Below are positions 1-10,881 of a stretch of DNA of 64,000 bases, piece after piece; the stretch's first letter is position 1; each line of letters begins with the position of its first letter. The DNA is from Acidovorax sp. Leaf160. GTDB lineage: Bacteria > Pseudomonadota > Gammaproteobacteria > Burkholderiales > Burkholderiaceae_C. Location: positions 96,609 to 160,608 of the forward strand of contig NZ_LMOV01000002.1 of assembly GCF_001424265.1 (NCBI RefSeq), written 5' to 3'. Made by a program: the position numbers and the translations under genes. The notes under the pieces are model-generated. The model had not been told where the DNA came from, made no database searches, and saw nothing but the letters and a program-made list of their open reading frames with translations.

Positions 1-495
1 ATGGCAGGGCGTGTGCAGGAAGAGGTCGAGCGAGCGCGTGACCACGCCTTCGACGGAGTTCTCGACGCCGACCACGCCGTACTGCGCGCTGCCGGCAGCC
101 GTGGCGTGGAACACTTCGTCGAAGTTGGCGCAGTACATCAGGTCGGCCGCGCCACCGAAGAATTCCACGGCCGCCTGCTCGCAGAACGTGCCGGCCGGGC
201 CCAGGACCGCCACGCGCTGCGGGGCTTCGAGCGCCAGGCAGGCCGACATGATCTCGCGCCAGATGGCGGCCACGTGCGGGCCCTTGAGCGGGCCGGGGTT
301 GGCGGTCTGGATCTTGTCGATCACCTGCGCCACCCGGTCGGGGCGGAAGAAAGGCGTGCCCTCGCGCTTCTTGACCTCACCCACCTGCTCGGCCACCAGT
401 GCGCGCTGGTTGAGAAGGGTCAGCAACTGCTGATCGATGCTGTCGATCTGCACGCGCAGGCTGGCGAGATCGGAGGAGGCTTGCGGAGTGGACAT
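1..495 (-). CDS. pheA: Prephenate dehydratase/chorismate mutase (P-protein), N-terminal part
   Basis: Bifunctional enzyme of phenylalanine synthesis: chorismate to prephenate, then prephenate to phenylpyruvate, in the cytoplasm. The 165 residues present start at an ATG at 495 (MSTPQASSDLASLR). They cover the chorismate mutase helix bundle (about residues 10-95, with IDSIDQQLLTLLNQRALVAE) and the start of the periplasmic-binding-protein-like dehydratase domain (VAVLGPAGTFCEQAAVEFF, then VGVENSVEGVV). The C-terminal catalytic and ACT regions lie beyond the left edge. It lies 54 bp downstream of serC in the same direction. gyrA-serC-pheA is a gene order familiar from Burkholderiales, so co-transcription is likely. 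Confidence 0.95.
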   Translation of the reverse strand, partial: MSTPQASSDLASLRVQIDSIDQQLLTLLNQRALVAEQVGEVKKREGTPFFRPDRVAQVIDKIQTANPGPLKGPHVAAIWREIMSACLALEAPQRVAVLGPAGTFCEQAAVEFFGGAADLMYCANFDEVFHATAAGSAQYGVVGVENSVEGVVTRSLDLFLHTPCH

Positions 496-549
496 CGGGG
501 TGGGGTGTCTGAGAGGGTGGGGCGGTGACCGAAGGTGGATGGCTGCGGG

Positions 550-1671
550 TCAGGCGTGCTTCTGCTCGAAGTCCTGCATGTAGGCCACCAGCGCTTCGAC
601 GCCTTCGATGGGCATGGCGTTGTAGAGGCTGGCACGCATGCCGCCCACCGACTTGTGCCCCTTCAGCTGCAGCAGTCCGTGCTCCTTGGCCCCGGCCAGG
701 AAGGCGTCGTTGCGCGATTCGTCGCGCAGCAGGAACGGGATGTTCATGCGCGAGCGCGCCGTCGGGGCCACCTTGTTGAAGTACAGCTGCGACTGGTCGA
801 TGTAGTCGTAGAGCCGGGCCGCCTTGGCCATGTTGCGCCGCTCCATCGCCTCGATGCCGGTGGCGCCGCCTTCGGTCTGGCTCTTGAGCCACTGGAAGGT
901 CAGGCCGGCGATGTAGATGCTCCAGGTCGGCGGCGTGTTGTACATGGACTGGTTGTCCGCCACGATCTTGTAATCGAAGGCGCTGGGGCAGATCGGCAGA
1001 GCATGGCCCAGCAGGTCTTCCCGCACGACCACCAGCGTCAGGCCGGCAGGGCCCAGATTCTTCTGCGCACCACCGAAGGCCAAGCCCACCCGCGACCAGT
1101 CCACCGGGCGCGACGCCACATGCGAGGAGAAATCGATGACCAGGGGCGCATCGCTGCCCAGCGCCTTCAGGTCGGGCAACTGCTGGAATTCGACGCCGTG
1201 GATGGTTTCGTTGCTGCACAGATGCACGTAGCTGGCGCCGCGGCTCAGCTGCCAGGCGGCCGGGTCGGGCACGGTGGTGAAGCCGCTCTCTTCGCCAGAC
1301 GCCACCACGCGGACTTCGGACGCGTAGCGCTTCGCTTCCTTTTGCGACTTCTGGCTCCAGCTGCCGGTCACCACGACATCGACCGTGCCAGCGCGGGACA
1401 GGTTCAGGGGCACGATGGCGTTTTCGGCCAAGCCTCCGCCCTGCATGAACAGAATCTTGAACTCGGGCGGCACCGCCAGCAGCTCGCGCAGGTCGGCTTC
1501 GGCCTGCTCGTAGATGGCGATGAATTCCTTGCCGCGATGGCTCATCTCCATCACACCCATGCCGCTGCCGTGCCAGTCCAGCATCTCCGCTGCGGCCTGC
1601 TGCAGCACTTCGGCGGGTATGGCGGCGGGGCCGGCAGAAAAGTTGTAGGGACGGTTCATGGCGGAATTCAT
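550..1671 (-). CDS. serC: Phosphoserine aminotransferase SerC
   Basis: PLP enzyme that makes 3-phosphoserine from 3-phosphohydroxypyruvate and glutamate (serine synthesis); it also acts in the pyridoxine pathway. 373 residues, normal family length. The N-terminus [14 protein letters not shown] is the family hallmark, and the PLP lysine is K204 in [12 protein letters not shown]. Two starts are possible: ATG 1671, preceded by GGGAG about 12 nt upstream, and ATG 1659, four codons inside and closer to homologue starts. The first is used. The upstream region is a palindromic repeat that separates it from gyrA, so part of its leader is repeat DNA. Confidence 0.96.
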   Translation of the reverse strand: MNSAMNRPYNFSAGPAAIPAEVLQQAAAEMLDWHGSGMGVMEMSHRGKEFIAIYEQAEADLRELLAVPPEFKILFMQGGGLAENAIVPLNLSRAGTVDVVVTGSWSQKSQKEAKRYASEVRVVASGEESGFTTVPDPAAWQLSRGASYVHLCSNETIHGVEFQQLPDLKALGSDAPLVIDFSSHVASRPVDWSRVGLAFGGAQKNLGPAGLTLVVVREDLLGHALPICPSAFDYKIVADNQSMYNTPPTWSIYIAGLTFQWLKSQTEGGATGIEAMERRNMAKAARLYDYIDQSQLYFNKVAPTARSRMNIPFLLRDESRNDAFLAGAKEHGLLQLKGHKSVGGMRASLYNAMPIEGVEALVAYMQDFEQKHA

Positions 1672-1735
1672 GGGTCAAAAAGGCTCCCAGCGCTTATGCA
1701 ATAAGCGCTGGTAGCTATTAAAACAATAGCAAATG
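1672..1735. repeat. REP-like intergenic palindromic element between gyrA and serC
   Basis: Two adjacent hairpins: CCAGCGCTTAT-GCA-ATAAGCGCTGG (11-bp perfect stem, 1687-1711) and GCTATT-AAAAC-AATAGC (1714-1730), followed on the serC side by a pyrimidine-rich GCCTTTTTGACCC. This arrangement matches a dispersed extragenic repeat I know from Comamonadaceae genomes. Related degenerate copies are seen here at 24881-24934 and, unusually, inside earP at 36541-36592. It lies directly before the serC start and could act as an attenuator or mRNA-stability element. Confidence 0.75.
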
Positions 1736-1768
1736 CGGCCGCTGGGCCGGCCTCGCGGCTGCTGCGGG

Positions 1769-4432
<2,664 letters not shown>

Positions 4433-4627
4433 GGCAACAGAGGGACGACGGGGAGCGACAGGGAAGATTCATTTTAGTTCCAAGACTGTGTCGCGGGTTT
4501 GCAACATAACGGCGCCATCGCGCTTCTGTCCTACGGTGCACACCCCGCCAAAACCATCTTTGGGTTGTTACGTATGGCACAATCAAATCAACGTTTTTAG
4601 TGATGGTCACTGAGGACGTCCCTGATT

Positions 4628-4650
4628 CGCAGCGCGGCTGCGGCTTTTTC
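4628..4650 (+). promoter_or_regulatory. Terminator-like hairpin in the leader of the OmpA-family gene
   Basis: CGCAGC-GCG-GCTGCG stem-loop followed by GCTTTTTC, ending about 15 nt before the start codon and just ahead of the Shine-Dalgarno AGAGGAG. It has the form of an intrinsic terminator but sits in the 5' leader, so it could attenuate transcription or mask or insulate the ribosome site. The rest of the 233-bp gyrA/ompA gap must hold two divergent promoters; I could not place them confidently. Confidence 0.45.
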
Positions 4651-4665
4651 CCCAAGAGGAGAACC

Positions 4666-5328
4666 ATGAAGAAACTGAACAAAGTGGCGATGTTGTTGGC
4701 CTCTGCCGTAATCGCGACGTCGGCTGGCGCCCAGGTCAAGGCAGCTGATGGCGGCAAGGTCATCGACAACTGGCAAAACGGCAGCGGCGAGTTGGTCTGG
4801 AAGAACGGCACCAACGAACTCTGCTGGCGCGACGCCAACTGGACCCCCGCCACGGCCGCTGTCGGCTGCGACGGCGCTCTGGTTGTTCAGGCTGCCGCTC
4901 CTGCTCCTGCAGCTGCTCCCGCTCCAGCCGCTGCTCCCGCACCGGCTCCAGCTCCCGCACCTGCAGTGGCTTCGAAGGTCACCTACGCTGCTGACGCGTT
5001 CTTCGACTTCGACAAGTCCGTGCTGAAGCCAGAAGGCAAGGCCAAGCTGGACGACCTGGTCTCCAAGGTCAAGGGCATCAACCTGGAAGTCATCATCGCC
5101 GTGGGTCACACCGACTCCATCGGTACCGATGCGTACAACCAGAAGCTGTCGGTCCGTCGTTCCGAAGCCGTGAAGGCGTATCTGGTGTCCAAGGGCATCG
5201 AACGCAACCGCGTCTACACCGAAGGCAAGGGCGAGAAGCAGCCTATCGCTGACAACAAGACGAAGGAAGGCCGCGCCAAGAACCGTCGCGTTGAAATCGA
5301 AGTGGTGGGCACCCGCGCCTCCAACTGA
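4666..5328 (+). CDS. OmpA-family outer membrane protein
   Basis: 220-residue outer-membrane protein that anchors the envelope to peptidoglycan. Order of parts: Sec signal peptide (MKKLNKVAMLLASAVIATSAGA, cleavage near residue 22), a short region with a Cys pair (WKNGTNELCWRD and VGCDG) instead of a full eight-strand barrel, an Ala/Pro linker (roughly residues 76-102), then the OmpA C-terminal domain. That domain has FFDFDKSVLKPEGK, GHTDSIGTDAYNQKLS and RRSEAVKAYL, the usual peptidoglycan-binding positions. The start at 4666 is chosen for its AAGAGGAGAACC ribosome site and the signal peptide. This small OmpA form with a Pro/Ala spacer is familiar in Burkholderiales. A strong terminator follows. 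Confidence 0.93.
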   Translation: MKKLNKVAMLLASAVIATSAGAQVKAADGGKVIDNWQNGSGELVWKNGTNELCWRDANWTPATAAVGCDGALVVQAAAPAPAAAPAPAAAPAPAPAPAPAVASKVTYAADAFFDFDKSVLKPEGKAKLDDLVSKVKGINLEVIIAVGHTDSIGTDAYNQKLSVRRSEAVKAYLVSKGIERNRVYTEGKGEKQPIADNKTKEGRAKNRRVEIEVVGTRASN

Positions 5329-5353
5329 TCGATCTTCGACCGATCCCAAAAAG

Positions 5354-5377
5354 AGCCCCGGAAACGGGGCTTTTTTT
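5354..5377 (+). terminator. Intrinsic terminator after the OmpA-family gene
   Basis: AGCCCCG-GAAA-CGGGGCT stem with a GNRA-like loop followed by a T run (5371-5377) and flanked by an A run, so it can work in both directions. Confidence 0.9.
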
Positions 5378-5411
5378 ATGCGCGTCTTTTTCTTGGTGGG
5401 ACAATCCAACG

Positions 5412-6125
5412 ATGATCGAACACGTCAATGCCGACCCGGCCGAACTGGCCAAGTTTTCCGAACTGGCTCACCGCTGGTGGGATGTGGAAAGCGAATTCAA
5501 GCCTCTGCACCAGATCAACCCGCTGCGACTGGACTGGATTGACCAGCTGGTCGGACTGAAGGGGCAGGCGGTGCTGGACGTGGGTTGCGGCGGAGGCATT
5601 CTGGCCGACTCGATGGCGCGTCGCGGCGCGGACGTGTTGGGCATCGATCTGTCGACGAAAGCGTTGCGGGTGGCCCAGTTGCATGCGCTGGAGGCAGAGA
5701 CCCCGCGCGTCCAGTACCGTGAAGTCAGCGTCGAAGCGCTAGCTGCCGAAAGGCCGGCTTCTTTCGACGTGGTGACCTGTATGGAAATGCTGGAACACGT
5801 CCCGCAACCGGAATCGGTCGTGAAAGCTTGTTCACAATTGGTGAAACCCGGTGGTTGGGTTTTCTTTTCAACGATTAATCGCAATCCCAAAGCGTTCTTA
5901 TTGGCGATTGTCGGCGCCGAGTATGTGCTGAAAATGCTCCCGCGCGGCACGCATGAATTTGCCAAGTTTCTCAAGCCCAACGAATTGGCGCATGCCTGTC
6001 GCCAGGCGGGGCTGAACGTAACCCAGACCCGGGGTCTGGAGCACAACCCCCTGACCGGCCGCTACTGGCTGAGTGCGGATACCAGCGTCAATTACCTGTT
6101 CGCAACCCAGCGGCCGCCACAGTGA
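5412..6125 (+). CDS. ubiG: Ubiquinone biosynthesis O-methyltransferase UbiG
   Basis: SAM-dependent methyltransferase for both O-methylation steps of ubiquinone synthesis; peripheral on the inner membrane. 237 residues, family length. The N-terminal FSELAHRWWDVESEFKPLHQ is the UbiG signature before the Rossmann domain. SAM motif I is LDVGCGGG (55-62), followed by GIDLSTKAL. FDVVTCMEMLEHVP and KPGGWVFFSTINRNPKAF follow. Its stop overlaps the next gene's GTG start (GTGA at 6122-6125), so the two are translationally coupled. Confidence 0.97.
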   Translation: MIEHVNADPAELAKFSELAHRWWDVESEFKPLHQINPLRLDWIDQLVGLKGQAVLDVGCGGGILADSMARRGADVLGIDLSTKALRVAQLHALEAETPRVQYREVSVEALAAERPASFDVVTCMEMLEHVPQPESVVKACSQLVKPGGWVFFSTINRNPKAFLLAIVGAEYVLKMLPRGTHEFAKFLKPNELAHACRQAGLNVTQTRGLEHNPLTGRYWLSADTSVNYLFATQRPPQ

Positions 6126-6796
6126 ACCCAGCTATCTCCCCCCATTGCCAGGCCGTGCTTTTCGATCTGGACGGCACGCTGGTGGACAGCGCGCCCGATC
6201 TGGGCGCGGCGGCGGACAAGATGCGCGTCGACCGCGGTCTGCCGTCGTTGCCTTTGGCGGACTACCGCCCCATGGCCGGCGCTGGTGCCCGGGGCATGCT
6301 GGCTGTCGCCTTCGGAATGACGCCCGACCACGCCGACTTTGCCGCCATGCGCGAAGAATTCTTCGTCAACTACGAAGGCCGGCTTTTGCACGGGACATAC
6401 GCTTTCGACGGGGTGCCTGAACTCATCGCCCAACTGCAGCGGCGCGGTCTTCCCTGGGGCGTGGTCACCAACAAGGCGGCCCGCTTCACGCAGCCTCTGG
6501 TGCAGGCGATGCCGCTGTTCGACTCCGCCCTGGCCGTGGTCAGCGGAGACACCACGCCCTTCTCGAAGCCGCATCCGGAGCCGCTGCTCGAAGCGGCGCG
6601 GCAGTTGGGAGTCGAGCCGCAGGCGTGCGTCTACGTCGGCGACGACGAACGGGACATCGTCGCGGGCCTGGCGGCAGGCATGAAAACCGTCGCTGCGACG
6701 TACGGGTACCTCGGCGCGGTGCCCATCGAGTCCTGGAAGGCCGATGCTGCGATTAAATCGCCGCTGGAGCTCTTGAAACTGCTGGGACTGGACTAA
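6122..6796 (+). CDS. mupP: HAD phosphatase, probable N-acetylmuramic acid 6-phosphate phosphatase MupP
   Basis: 224-residue haloacid-dehalogenase phosphatase with nucleophile motif FDLDGTLVDS (D15 and D17), motif II TNK, and motif IV GDDERDIVAG. Often annotated as phosphoglycolate phosphatase (gph). Several stretches instead resemble what I recall of Pseudomonas MupP: GARGMLAVAFGMTPDHADF, WGVVTNKAARFTQP and YGYLGAV. The ubiG-mupP order is also that of Pseudomonas. MupP serves the AmgK-MurU route of peptidoglycan recycling. The GTG start at 6122 overlaps the ubiG stop. That it is a HAD phosphatase is near certain; MupP rather than Gph is inference. Confidence 0.85.
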   Translation: MNPAISPHCQAVLFDLDGTLVDSAPDLGAAADKMRVDRGLPSLPLADYRPMAGAGARGMLAVAFGMTPDHADFAAMREEFFVNYEGRLLHGTYAFDGVPELIAQLQRRGLPWGVVTNKAARFTQPLVQAMPLFDSALAVVSGDTTPFSKPHPEPLLEAARQLGVEPQACVYVGDDERDIVAGLAAGMKTVAATYGYLGAVPIESWKADAAIKSPLELLKLLGLD

Positions 6797-6799
6797 GAT
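6773..6799 (+). promoter_or_regulatory. Candidate sigma-70 promoter of ssrA
   Basis: TTGAAA (6773-6778) and TAAGAT (6794-6799) with a 15-bp spacer, ending 9 nt before the expected tmRNA 5' end. The elements lie within the last codons and stop of the upstream phosphatase gene. The spacer is short, so this is a candidate only. Confidence 0.45.
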
Positions 6800-6808
6800 A
6801 GGAGTCTT

Positions 6809-7195
6809 GGGGCTGCCCTGGTTTCGACGTGGGTTCGGAATCGGTGTGGTGCATGTCGAGCTTGATTGGCGCTCGTAAATCTGCATTCAACAAACTAACT
6901 GCAAACGACGAACGTTTCGCACTCGCTGCTTAATTGCCAGTGAGCCTTGCAACAGTTGGCCGATGGGCTGGGCAAGGGGGTTCTGAGCAATCAGTGCCTC
7001 CCGGCTGCAAGGATAATTACATGGGCTGGCCTCGATCCGGGTACCTTGGGTCGAGGTGAGAAATTAGGGTGCTGGCCGCCGTTGTAGCGTGCGACTGCGC
7101 GACGACGGTAGCGAGATCCAAAACAGACCGCTAAACATGTAGATCTGCCCGATGAAGGCTTGCGGACGCGGGTTCAATTCCCGCCAGCTCCACCA
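6809..7195 (+). ncRNA. ssrA: Transfer-messenger RNA (tmRNA)
   Basis: 387-nt tmRNA that rescues stalled ribosomes. The 5' end GGGGCTG pairs with CAGCTCC at the 3' end, with the G3-U wobble used by alanyl-tRNA synthetase, followed by ACCA. The reading frame at 6901-6933 encodes ANDERFALAA and a stop, a betaproteobacterial tag. The T-arm is GCGGGTTCAATTCCCGC. The last 17 bases plus two following bases are the left copy of the 19-bp direct repeat bounding a mobile element, so the 3' end seen here may have been regenerated by integration. The terminator expected after it now lies 9 kb away at 16251. Confidence 0.97.
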
Positions 7196-7197
7196 CT
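7179..7197 (+). repeat. Left attachment site (attL core), 3' end of ssrA
   Basis: 19-bp TCCCGCCAGCTCCACCACT, identical to 16225-16243 and in the same orientation. It covers the T-stem, acceptor strand and CCA end of tmRNA. Confidence 0.9.
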
Positions 7198-7287
7198 TTT
7201 ATAACTCGTTGTTTTTAAAGGATTTTTTAGGGTACGGTTACACACCCACTGCGGGGAGACACGAAGGGGCACACTCGGAGTCCTTGA

Positions 7288-9024
7288 ATGCTGTCCTCGT
7301 CGTACCTTCAAAAGTCCCGCAACGGCGTCTATTTCGCGCGGTTCGTCATACCTGCGCCTCAAAGAGCACCTGCCGATGGCAGGGACTTCAAGCTCTCTAC
7401 CGGTACCAAAGACCCGCGCCACGCTAAGGCGGCGGCGCGATATTTGCGCGTTCTTTTCGACACGTTCTTGGTGGAAAATGCGACAGTCACGCGCGCTAGC
7501 GCGGTTGCATACCTTCAAGCGCGCATGAAAAAACCGACAGTACCGCCCATGCCCTTTGGGGTGAAGATAAAGGGGCAGGGGTTCGACATTGAACTGACCG
7601 ACCTTGGCCCACAGGATGTGGGCAACATGGATGCGCTCATCGAGAACGTGACCCGAGGCGTCGCCAGGATTGCGCCTTCGACCATTGCGGTTTGGGAGCG
7701 GCCTTCCGACCAACCGACCGCGCCAGACCATGCCCCAGCCATCAACGAGCCCGGGCGCCTATCTCCCGTAGCAGCAAAGACCGTTGGCCGACTGGTCAAA
7801 GAGTATTTGAAGTACGAGGAAGACCGGGCCACCGAGAAGGAAATCGGCGTCAAGAAGGTGCCGCAGATTCGCACTCGATTGAAGCCGTTTATCGACCGTT
7901 TCAGCGCTCGCCATGTTGGCACCCTTACGCCTCTGGACTTGGAGCAGTACCGCAAGGACTTGGCGTACTACCCCAAGAACATCGACAAGCTGCCAGGGGC
8001 CGGGGCACTTCCTTTCGATACGCTCATCCAGCGGGTGCGTTCCAAGTCGCTTTTCCGGGCGAGTGGTCTGCAGGCACAGACCATCACGCAGAACACATTG
8101 GATGGCTATCTAACCGTCGCGGCCAACTTTCTAGAGTTTTGCAAACGGCAGTACGCCGTCAATCCAACCCTGTTGGAAGGATTCAAGGTGAAGACAACCC
8201 AGGCCCGCAAGGGCGCATCTCGACGCGCCTTCACCCAAAAGGAAATGCAGCAAATCTTTGGATCGGACTACTACCGGGATGGGGCCTACAACCGCTCCTA
8301 TCAGTATTGGGTCATCCACTTGGCAGCCTTCACCGGGGCGCGTGTCAATGAGCTGTCGCAACTGACTACCGACGACGTTCGGCAGGACGATGAAGGGCTG
8401 TGGTTCCTGAACATCACCGCAGCGGAAGACGACGGCCAAAGCGTCAAGAACGAGGAGAGCCGCCGAGTCATTCCGGTGCACCAAAAACTCATCGACTTGG
8501 GGTTCATCGACTATTGCCAAAACAAGAAGGCTTCAGCTAAGGAGGGGGCGGTCAACCTGTTCGACCTAAACCGTGCCAAGGCTGACGGTTACGGCAAGGC
8601 TGCGAGCCAATGGTTCAACACGAAATACCTGCGGGACTATTTGAAGATTGAGGACCCTAACGTAGTGTTTCACTCGTTCCGCCATCGGTTCATCAGTTCG
8701 CTGGCCCAGGCCATCTTGGATGCCTCCGGCGTATCGGAAGAGACGGCCATCAAGGAGCGCATCCCCGAGGCCCTGATTCTTCGGCGCGTTGCCGGACATT
8801 CAGTGGCCCACGCCATGACAGCAGGCCGTGGACAGTTCGACGTTCACACGGATACCTATACCGGGGCCTTTTCGGTCAGGAGTATGAAGCGTGTCATAGA
8901 CCGTTTAAATTATCCTGGCGTCGATTTTTTTACCTACATATCTCCGAGCACTTCTTCGCGAAAGAGAATTCGCAAAGGTGCTAATGAGCCGTTTGAGGTC
9001 TACTCGTTAGATGGCCTTGTTTAG
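7288..9024 (+). CDS. Tyrosine-type site-specific integrase of the ssrA element
   Basis: Catalyses integration and excision of the element at the tmRNA 3' end. 578 residues, long for the family. There is an N-terminal region that may bind arm-type DNA (SYLQKSRNGVYFARFVIP, about 1-60), a core-binding SAM-like helical domain (about 160-300), and the catalytic domain. Catalytic residues visible: R352 (TGARVNEL), K387 (SVKNEESRR), H462-x-x-R465 (HSFRHRF), H504 (VAGHS), and nucleophile Y524 (DTYTGAF). The gene sits 91 bp from attL, the usual place. Its 3' end overlaps by 18 bp the convergent small gene at 9007. Confidence 0.93.
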   Translation: MLSSSYLQKSRNGVYFARFVIPAPQRAPADGRDFKLSTGTKDPRHAKAAARYLRVLFDTFLVENATVTRASAVAYLQARMKKPTVPPMPFGVKIKGQGFDIELTDLGPQDVGNMDALIENVTRGVARIAPSTIAVWERPSDQPTAPDHAPAINEPGRLSPVAAKTVGRLVKEYLKYEEDRATEKEIGVKKVPQIRTRLKPFIDRFSARHVGTLTPLDLEQYRKDLAYYPKNIDKLPGAGALPFDTLIQRVRSKSLFRASGLQAQTITQNTLDGYLTVAANFLEFCKRQYAVNPTLLEGFKVKTTQARKGASRRAFTQKEMQQIFGSDYYRDGAYNRSYQYWVIHLAAFTGARVNELSQLTTDDVRQDDEGLWFLNITAAEDDGQSVKNEESRRVIPVHQKLIDLGFIDYCQNKKASAKEGAVNLFDLNRAKADGYGKAASQWFNTKYLRDYLKIEDPNVVFHSFRHRFISSLAQAILDASGVSEETAIKERIPEALILRRVAGHSVAHAMTAGRGQFDVHTDTYTGAFSVRSMKRVIDRLNYPGVDFFTYISPSTSSRKRIRKGANEPFEVYSLDGLV

Positions 9025-9285
9025 CGGCTGAGTAATACTTACAAGCTCCGGTATTTGGGCATCTTCGAAGGCGCGGGGCTTGTCACCTTTAGCGGTCGCC
9101 CAGGCCTTTTTGAGAATGCTGTGAGCCTGAGGGTCATTAGCCGCCAGCTTAAGTAGAGCGCCTCCCAAAGCGTATTTTCTAGCGTCTGAATTTTTTCTGG
9201 CGGCGGTGGATACCTTTGCGAGGATTACAGCCTTCTCGGCATCGAGTTGGCTCAATCGCTTTTTCATGGCAATTATACTTGTCAT
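9007..9285 (-). CDS. Small TraD-like mobilization accessory protein
   Basis: 92 residues, mostly helical and basic at the centre (AARKNSDARKYALGGALLKLA). The layout (N-terminal helix with MKKRLSQLDAEKA, then RK-rich segment, then GGALLKLA) resembles the small TraD/MobC-type accessory proteins found divergently next to MobQ/MobL relaxases. The position supports this: it is read away from oriT while the relaxase is read the other way. The similarity is by eye and weak; a DNA-binding helper of the relaxosome is the inference. It ends inside the integrase gene on the opposite strand. Confidence 0.6.
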   Translation of the reverse strand: MTSIIAMKKRLSQLDAEKAVILAKVSTAARKNSDARKYALGGALLKLAANDPQAHSILKKAWATAKGDKPRAFEDAQIPELVSITQPLNKAI

Positions 9286-9402
9286 GCTATAAATCTCCTT
9301 TTTATCCTATCAAATTACCACTTTCTTTTTGATTGTGCTAATTTAATAGGGTGAATATACCAAGCGCGTTAATCAGTCCCAGCCCCCAGGTAGCCCCCTG
9401 CA

Positions 9403-9434
9403 AGGGCTCACTTATGCAAACTCTACGAGTTTGC
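9403..9434 (-). other. Origin of transfer (oriT), MobQ/RSF1010-like
   Basis: Read on the minus strand: inverted repeat GCAAACTC-GTA-GAGTTTGC (9434-9416) followed by A and then TAAGTGAGCCCT (9414-9403). RSF1010-type origins have the same plan: an inverted repeat directly before a nick core like TAAGTGCGCCCT. It sits in the gap between the TraD-like gene and the relaxase, exactly where a MobQ oriT belongs. The predicted nick is within the G/A-GCCCT boundary on the minus strand. Confidence 0.75.
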
Positions 9435-9441
9435 GTTCGCC

Positions 9442-10881
9442 ATGGGCTGCGCCCCTGGACCCCGTTGCTTCGCAATCGCCTTCGGGGGTGCTGTGCCTAG
9501 TCTCGCCACTTGGTTTACTCCTTCGCTGCAAGTCTTGCAGCGCTCCAAAGGCCGTAACGCCGTCCAGGCGGCTGCGTACCGCTCCTGCACTCGGCTCAGC
9601 GAGGAGCAGCTAGGCGAGGTGCACGACTACCGCCCTAAGACTGGTCACGTCTGTACCGAGCTGTTCGGTGTTGCCGGTCTTGAAATGGGTATGGACGATA
9701 TCGGCACCCTCTGGAATAGGGCGGAACGGTCGGAGACGCGAAAGAATTCGGCAGTCGCTCGCGAACTGATGGTGCCTTTACCGCACGAATGGACGGATGA
9801 GCAGCGCCGCCTTTGTGTACGTGGCTTGTCCGAAATGCTGGTAGCCCGCTACAGTGTCGCGGTGATGGCTTCCATCCATCGCCCAGCGAACGGCCAGAAC
9901 GACCATGTCCATATTTTGTTCACCACCAGAGAGGTGGATTCGCAAATGACCTTCGGCAAGAAGACCCGCATCCTGGACGACATGAAGACCGGTGAAGTGA
10001 AGAACATGCGGGAGGAGGTTTGCCGCATCATGAACGAGCACGCCAAGGCCAACGGCGCCCATTGGTATGTGTATGCAGGAAAGTTTGCAGAGGTGGTCGA
10101 AGGACACATTCCCACGGCTCATATTCCGGTCAACGCCCCCCGCGAACTGCGCGAGGCTATGGAAGCGGAAAACCTGGCGATTGTCGAGGCCCGCCCCCTT
10201 CTCAAACGCATCATGGAAGAGTCGAGGGAGACGTTCGCGCAGGTCCAAGCAGCGTTGCAGGTTGCCGCAAGCGCAGCAACCCAAGAACACCAGATCGTCA
10301 AGGCGGAAGTGCCCCAAGAGCGTCCCTCACGTCTGCCGCCTGTTCCCAGCCCAAGCCCATTGGCCGAGGACGCTCAGCAGCGGATATCGCAACTCAACAA
10401 TTCCCTAGACATTCAGCACGCATACCGCGAGGTGCTTCGCACTCACGCCAAGCGAAAAGAGGGGCGCGAAGTGGCGAAGAAATGGAAGGAGCATCTCCGA
10501 GCACTGGAAGCCGACCCGCCCGGCCCCCTTGTCTCCATCATGTCCAAGCTAGCTCGTGCCTTGGGCGTCCGGGACACCCTGGCGATTTACGAAGAGAAGG
10601 TAGCCAAAGCCCGAGCGACCATCGAGCAGTGCAGGAAGAACAACGCGGTCTTGACTGCGTACATCGAGGACCCAGAGCGCAGGCGCAAATATGAGGAGTG
10701 GAAGCAATGGCCCGAGCACCGCGAGCGCGTCAAGGCGCACGAGGCCACGTTGCCCGATGCTCTCCGTACCAATCCGGTACCCGGACCCGAAGACCACAGC
10801 GTAACCCCGTCCAACACTTGGCATGGCCCCTTCACTCTGACGCCGCACCAGACGCCGAAGGTGCCCGAGCCGTGGGGGTGA
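9442..10881 (+). CDS. MobA/MobL-family relaxase (MobQ)
   Basis: Nicks oriT and pilots the transferred strand. 479 residues. Relaxase domain in about the first 230: candidate catalytic tyrosine Y46 in GRNAVQAAAYRSC, family block WNRAERSETRKNSAVARE, and metal-binding histidines H155 and H157 in NDHVHILFTTR (motif III, usually NHHAHIL). The C-terminal half is helical and charged with no primase domain visible. The usual N-terminal strand (AIYHLS-like) is replaced by TWFTPSLQVLQRSKG, and the first 17 codons run through low-complexity DNA after oriT. A GTG at 9493 is therefore a possible alternative start. The stop overlaps the next GTG (GTGA, 10878-10881). Confidence 0.87.
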   Translation: MGCAPGPRCFAIAFGGAVPSLATWFTPSLQVLQRSKGRNAVQAAAYRSCTRLSEEQLGEVHDYRPKTGHVCTELFGVAGLEMGMDDIGTLWNRAERSETRKNSAVARELMVPLPHEWTDEQRRLCVRGLSEMLVARYSVAVMASIHRPANGQNDHVHILFTTREVDSQMTFGKKTRILDDMKTGEVKNMREEVCRIMNEHAKANGAHWYVYAGKFAEVVEGHIPTAHIPVNAPRELREAMEAENLAIVEARPLLKRIMEESRETFAQVQAALQVAASAATQEHQIVKAEVPQERPSRLPPVPSPSPLAEDAQQRISQLNNSLDIQHAYREVLRTHAKRKEGREVAKKWKEHLRALEADPPGPLVSIMSKLARALGVRDTLAIYEEKVAKARATIEQCRKNNAVLTAYIEDPERRRKYEEWKQWPEHRERVKAHEATLPDALRTNPVPGPEDHSVTPSNTWHGPFTLTPHQTPKVPEPWG

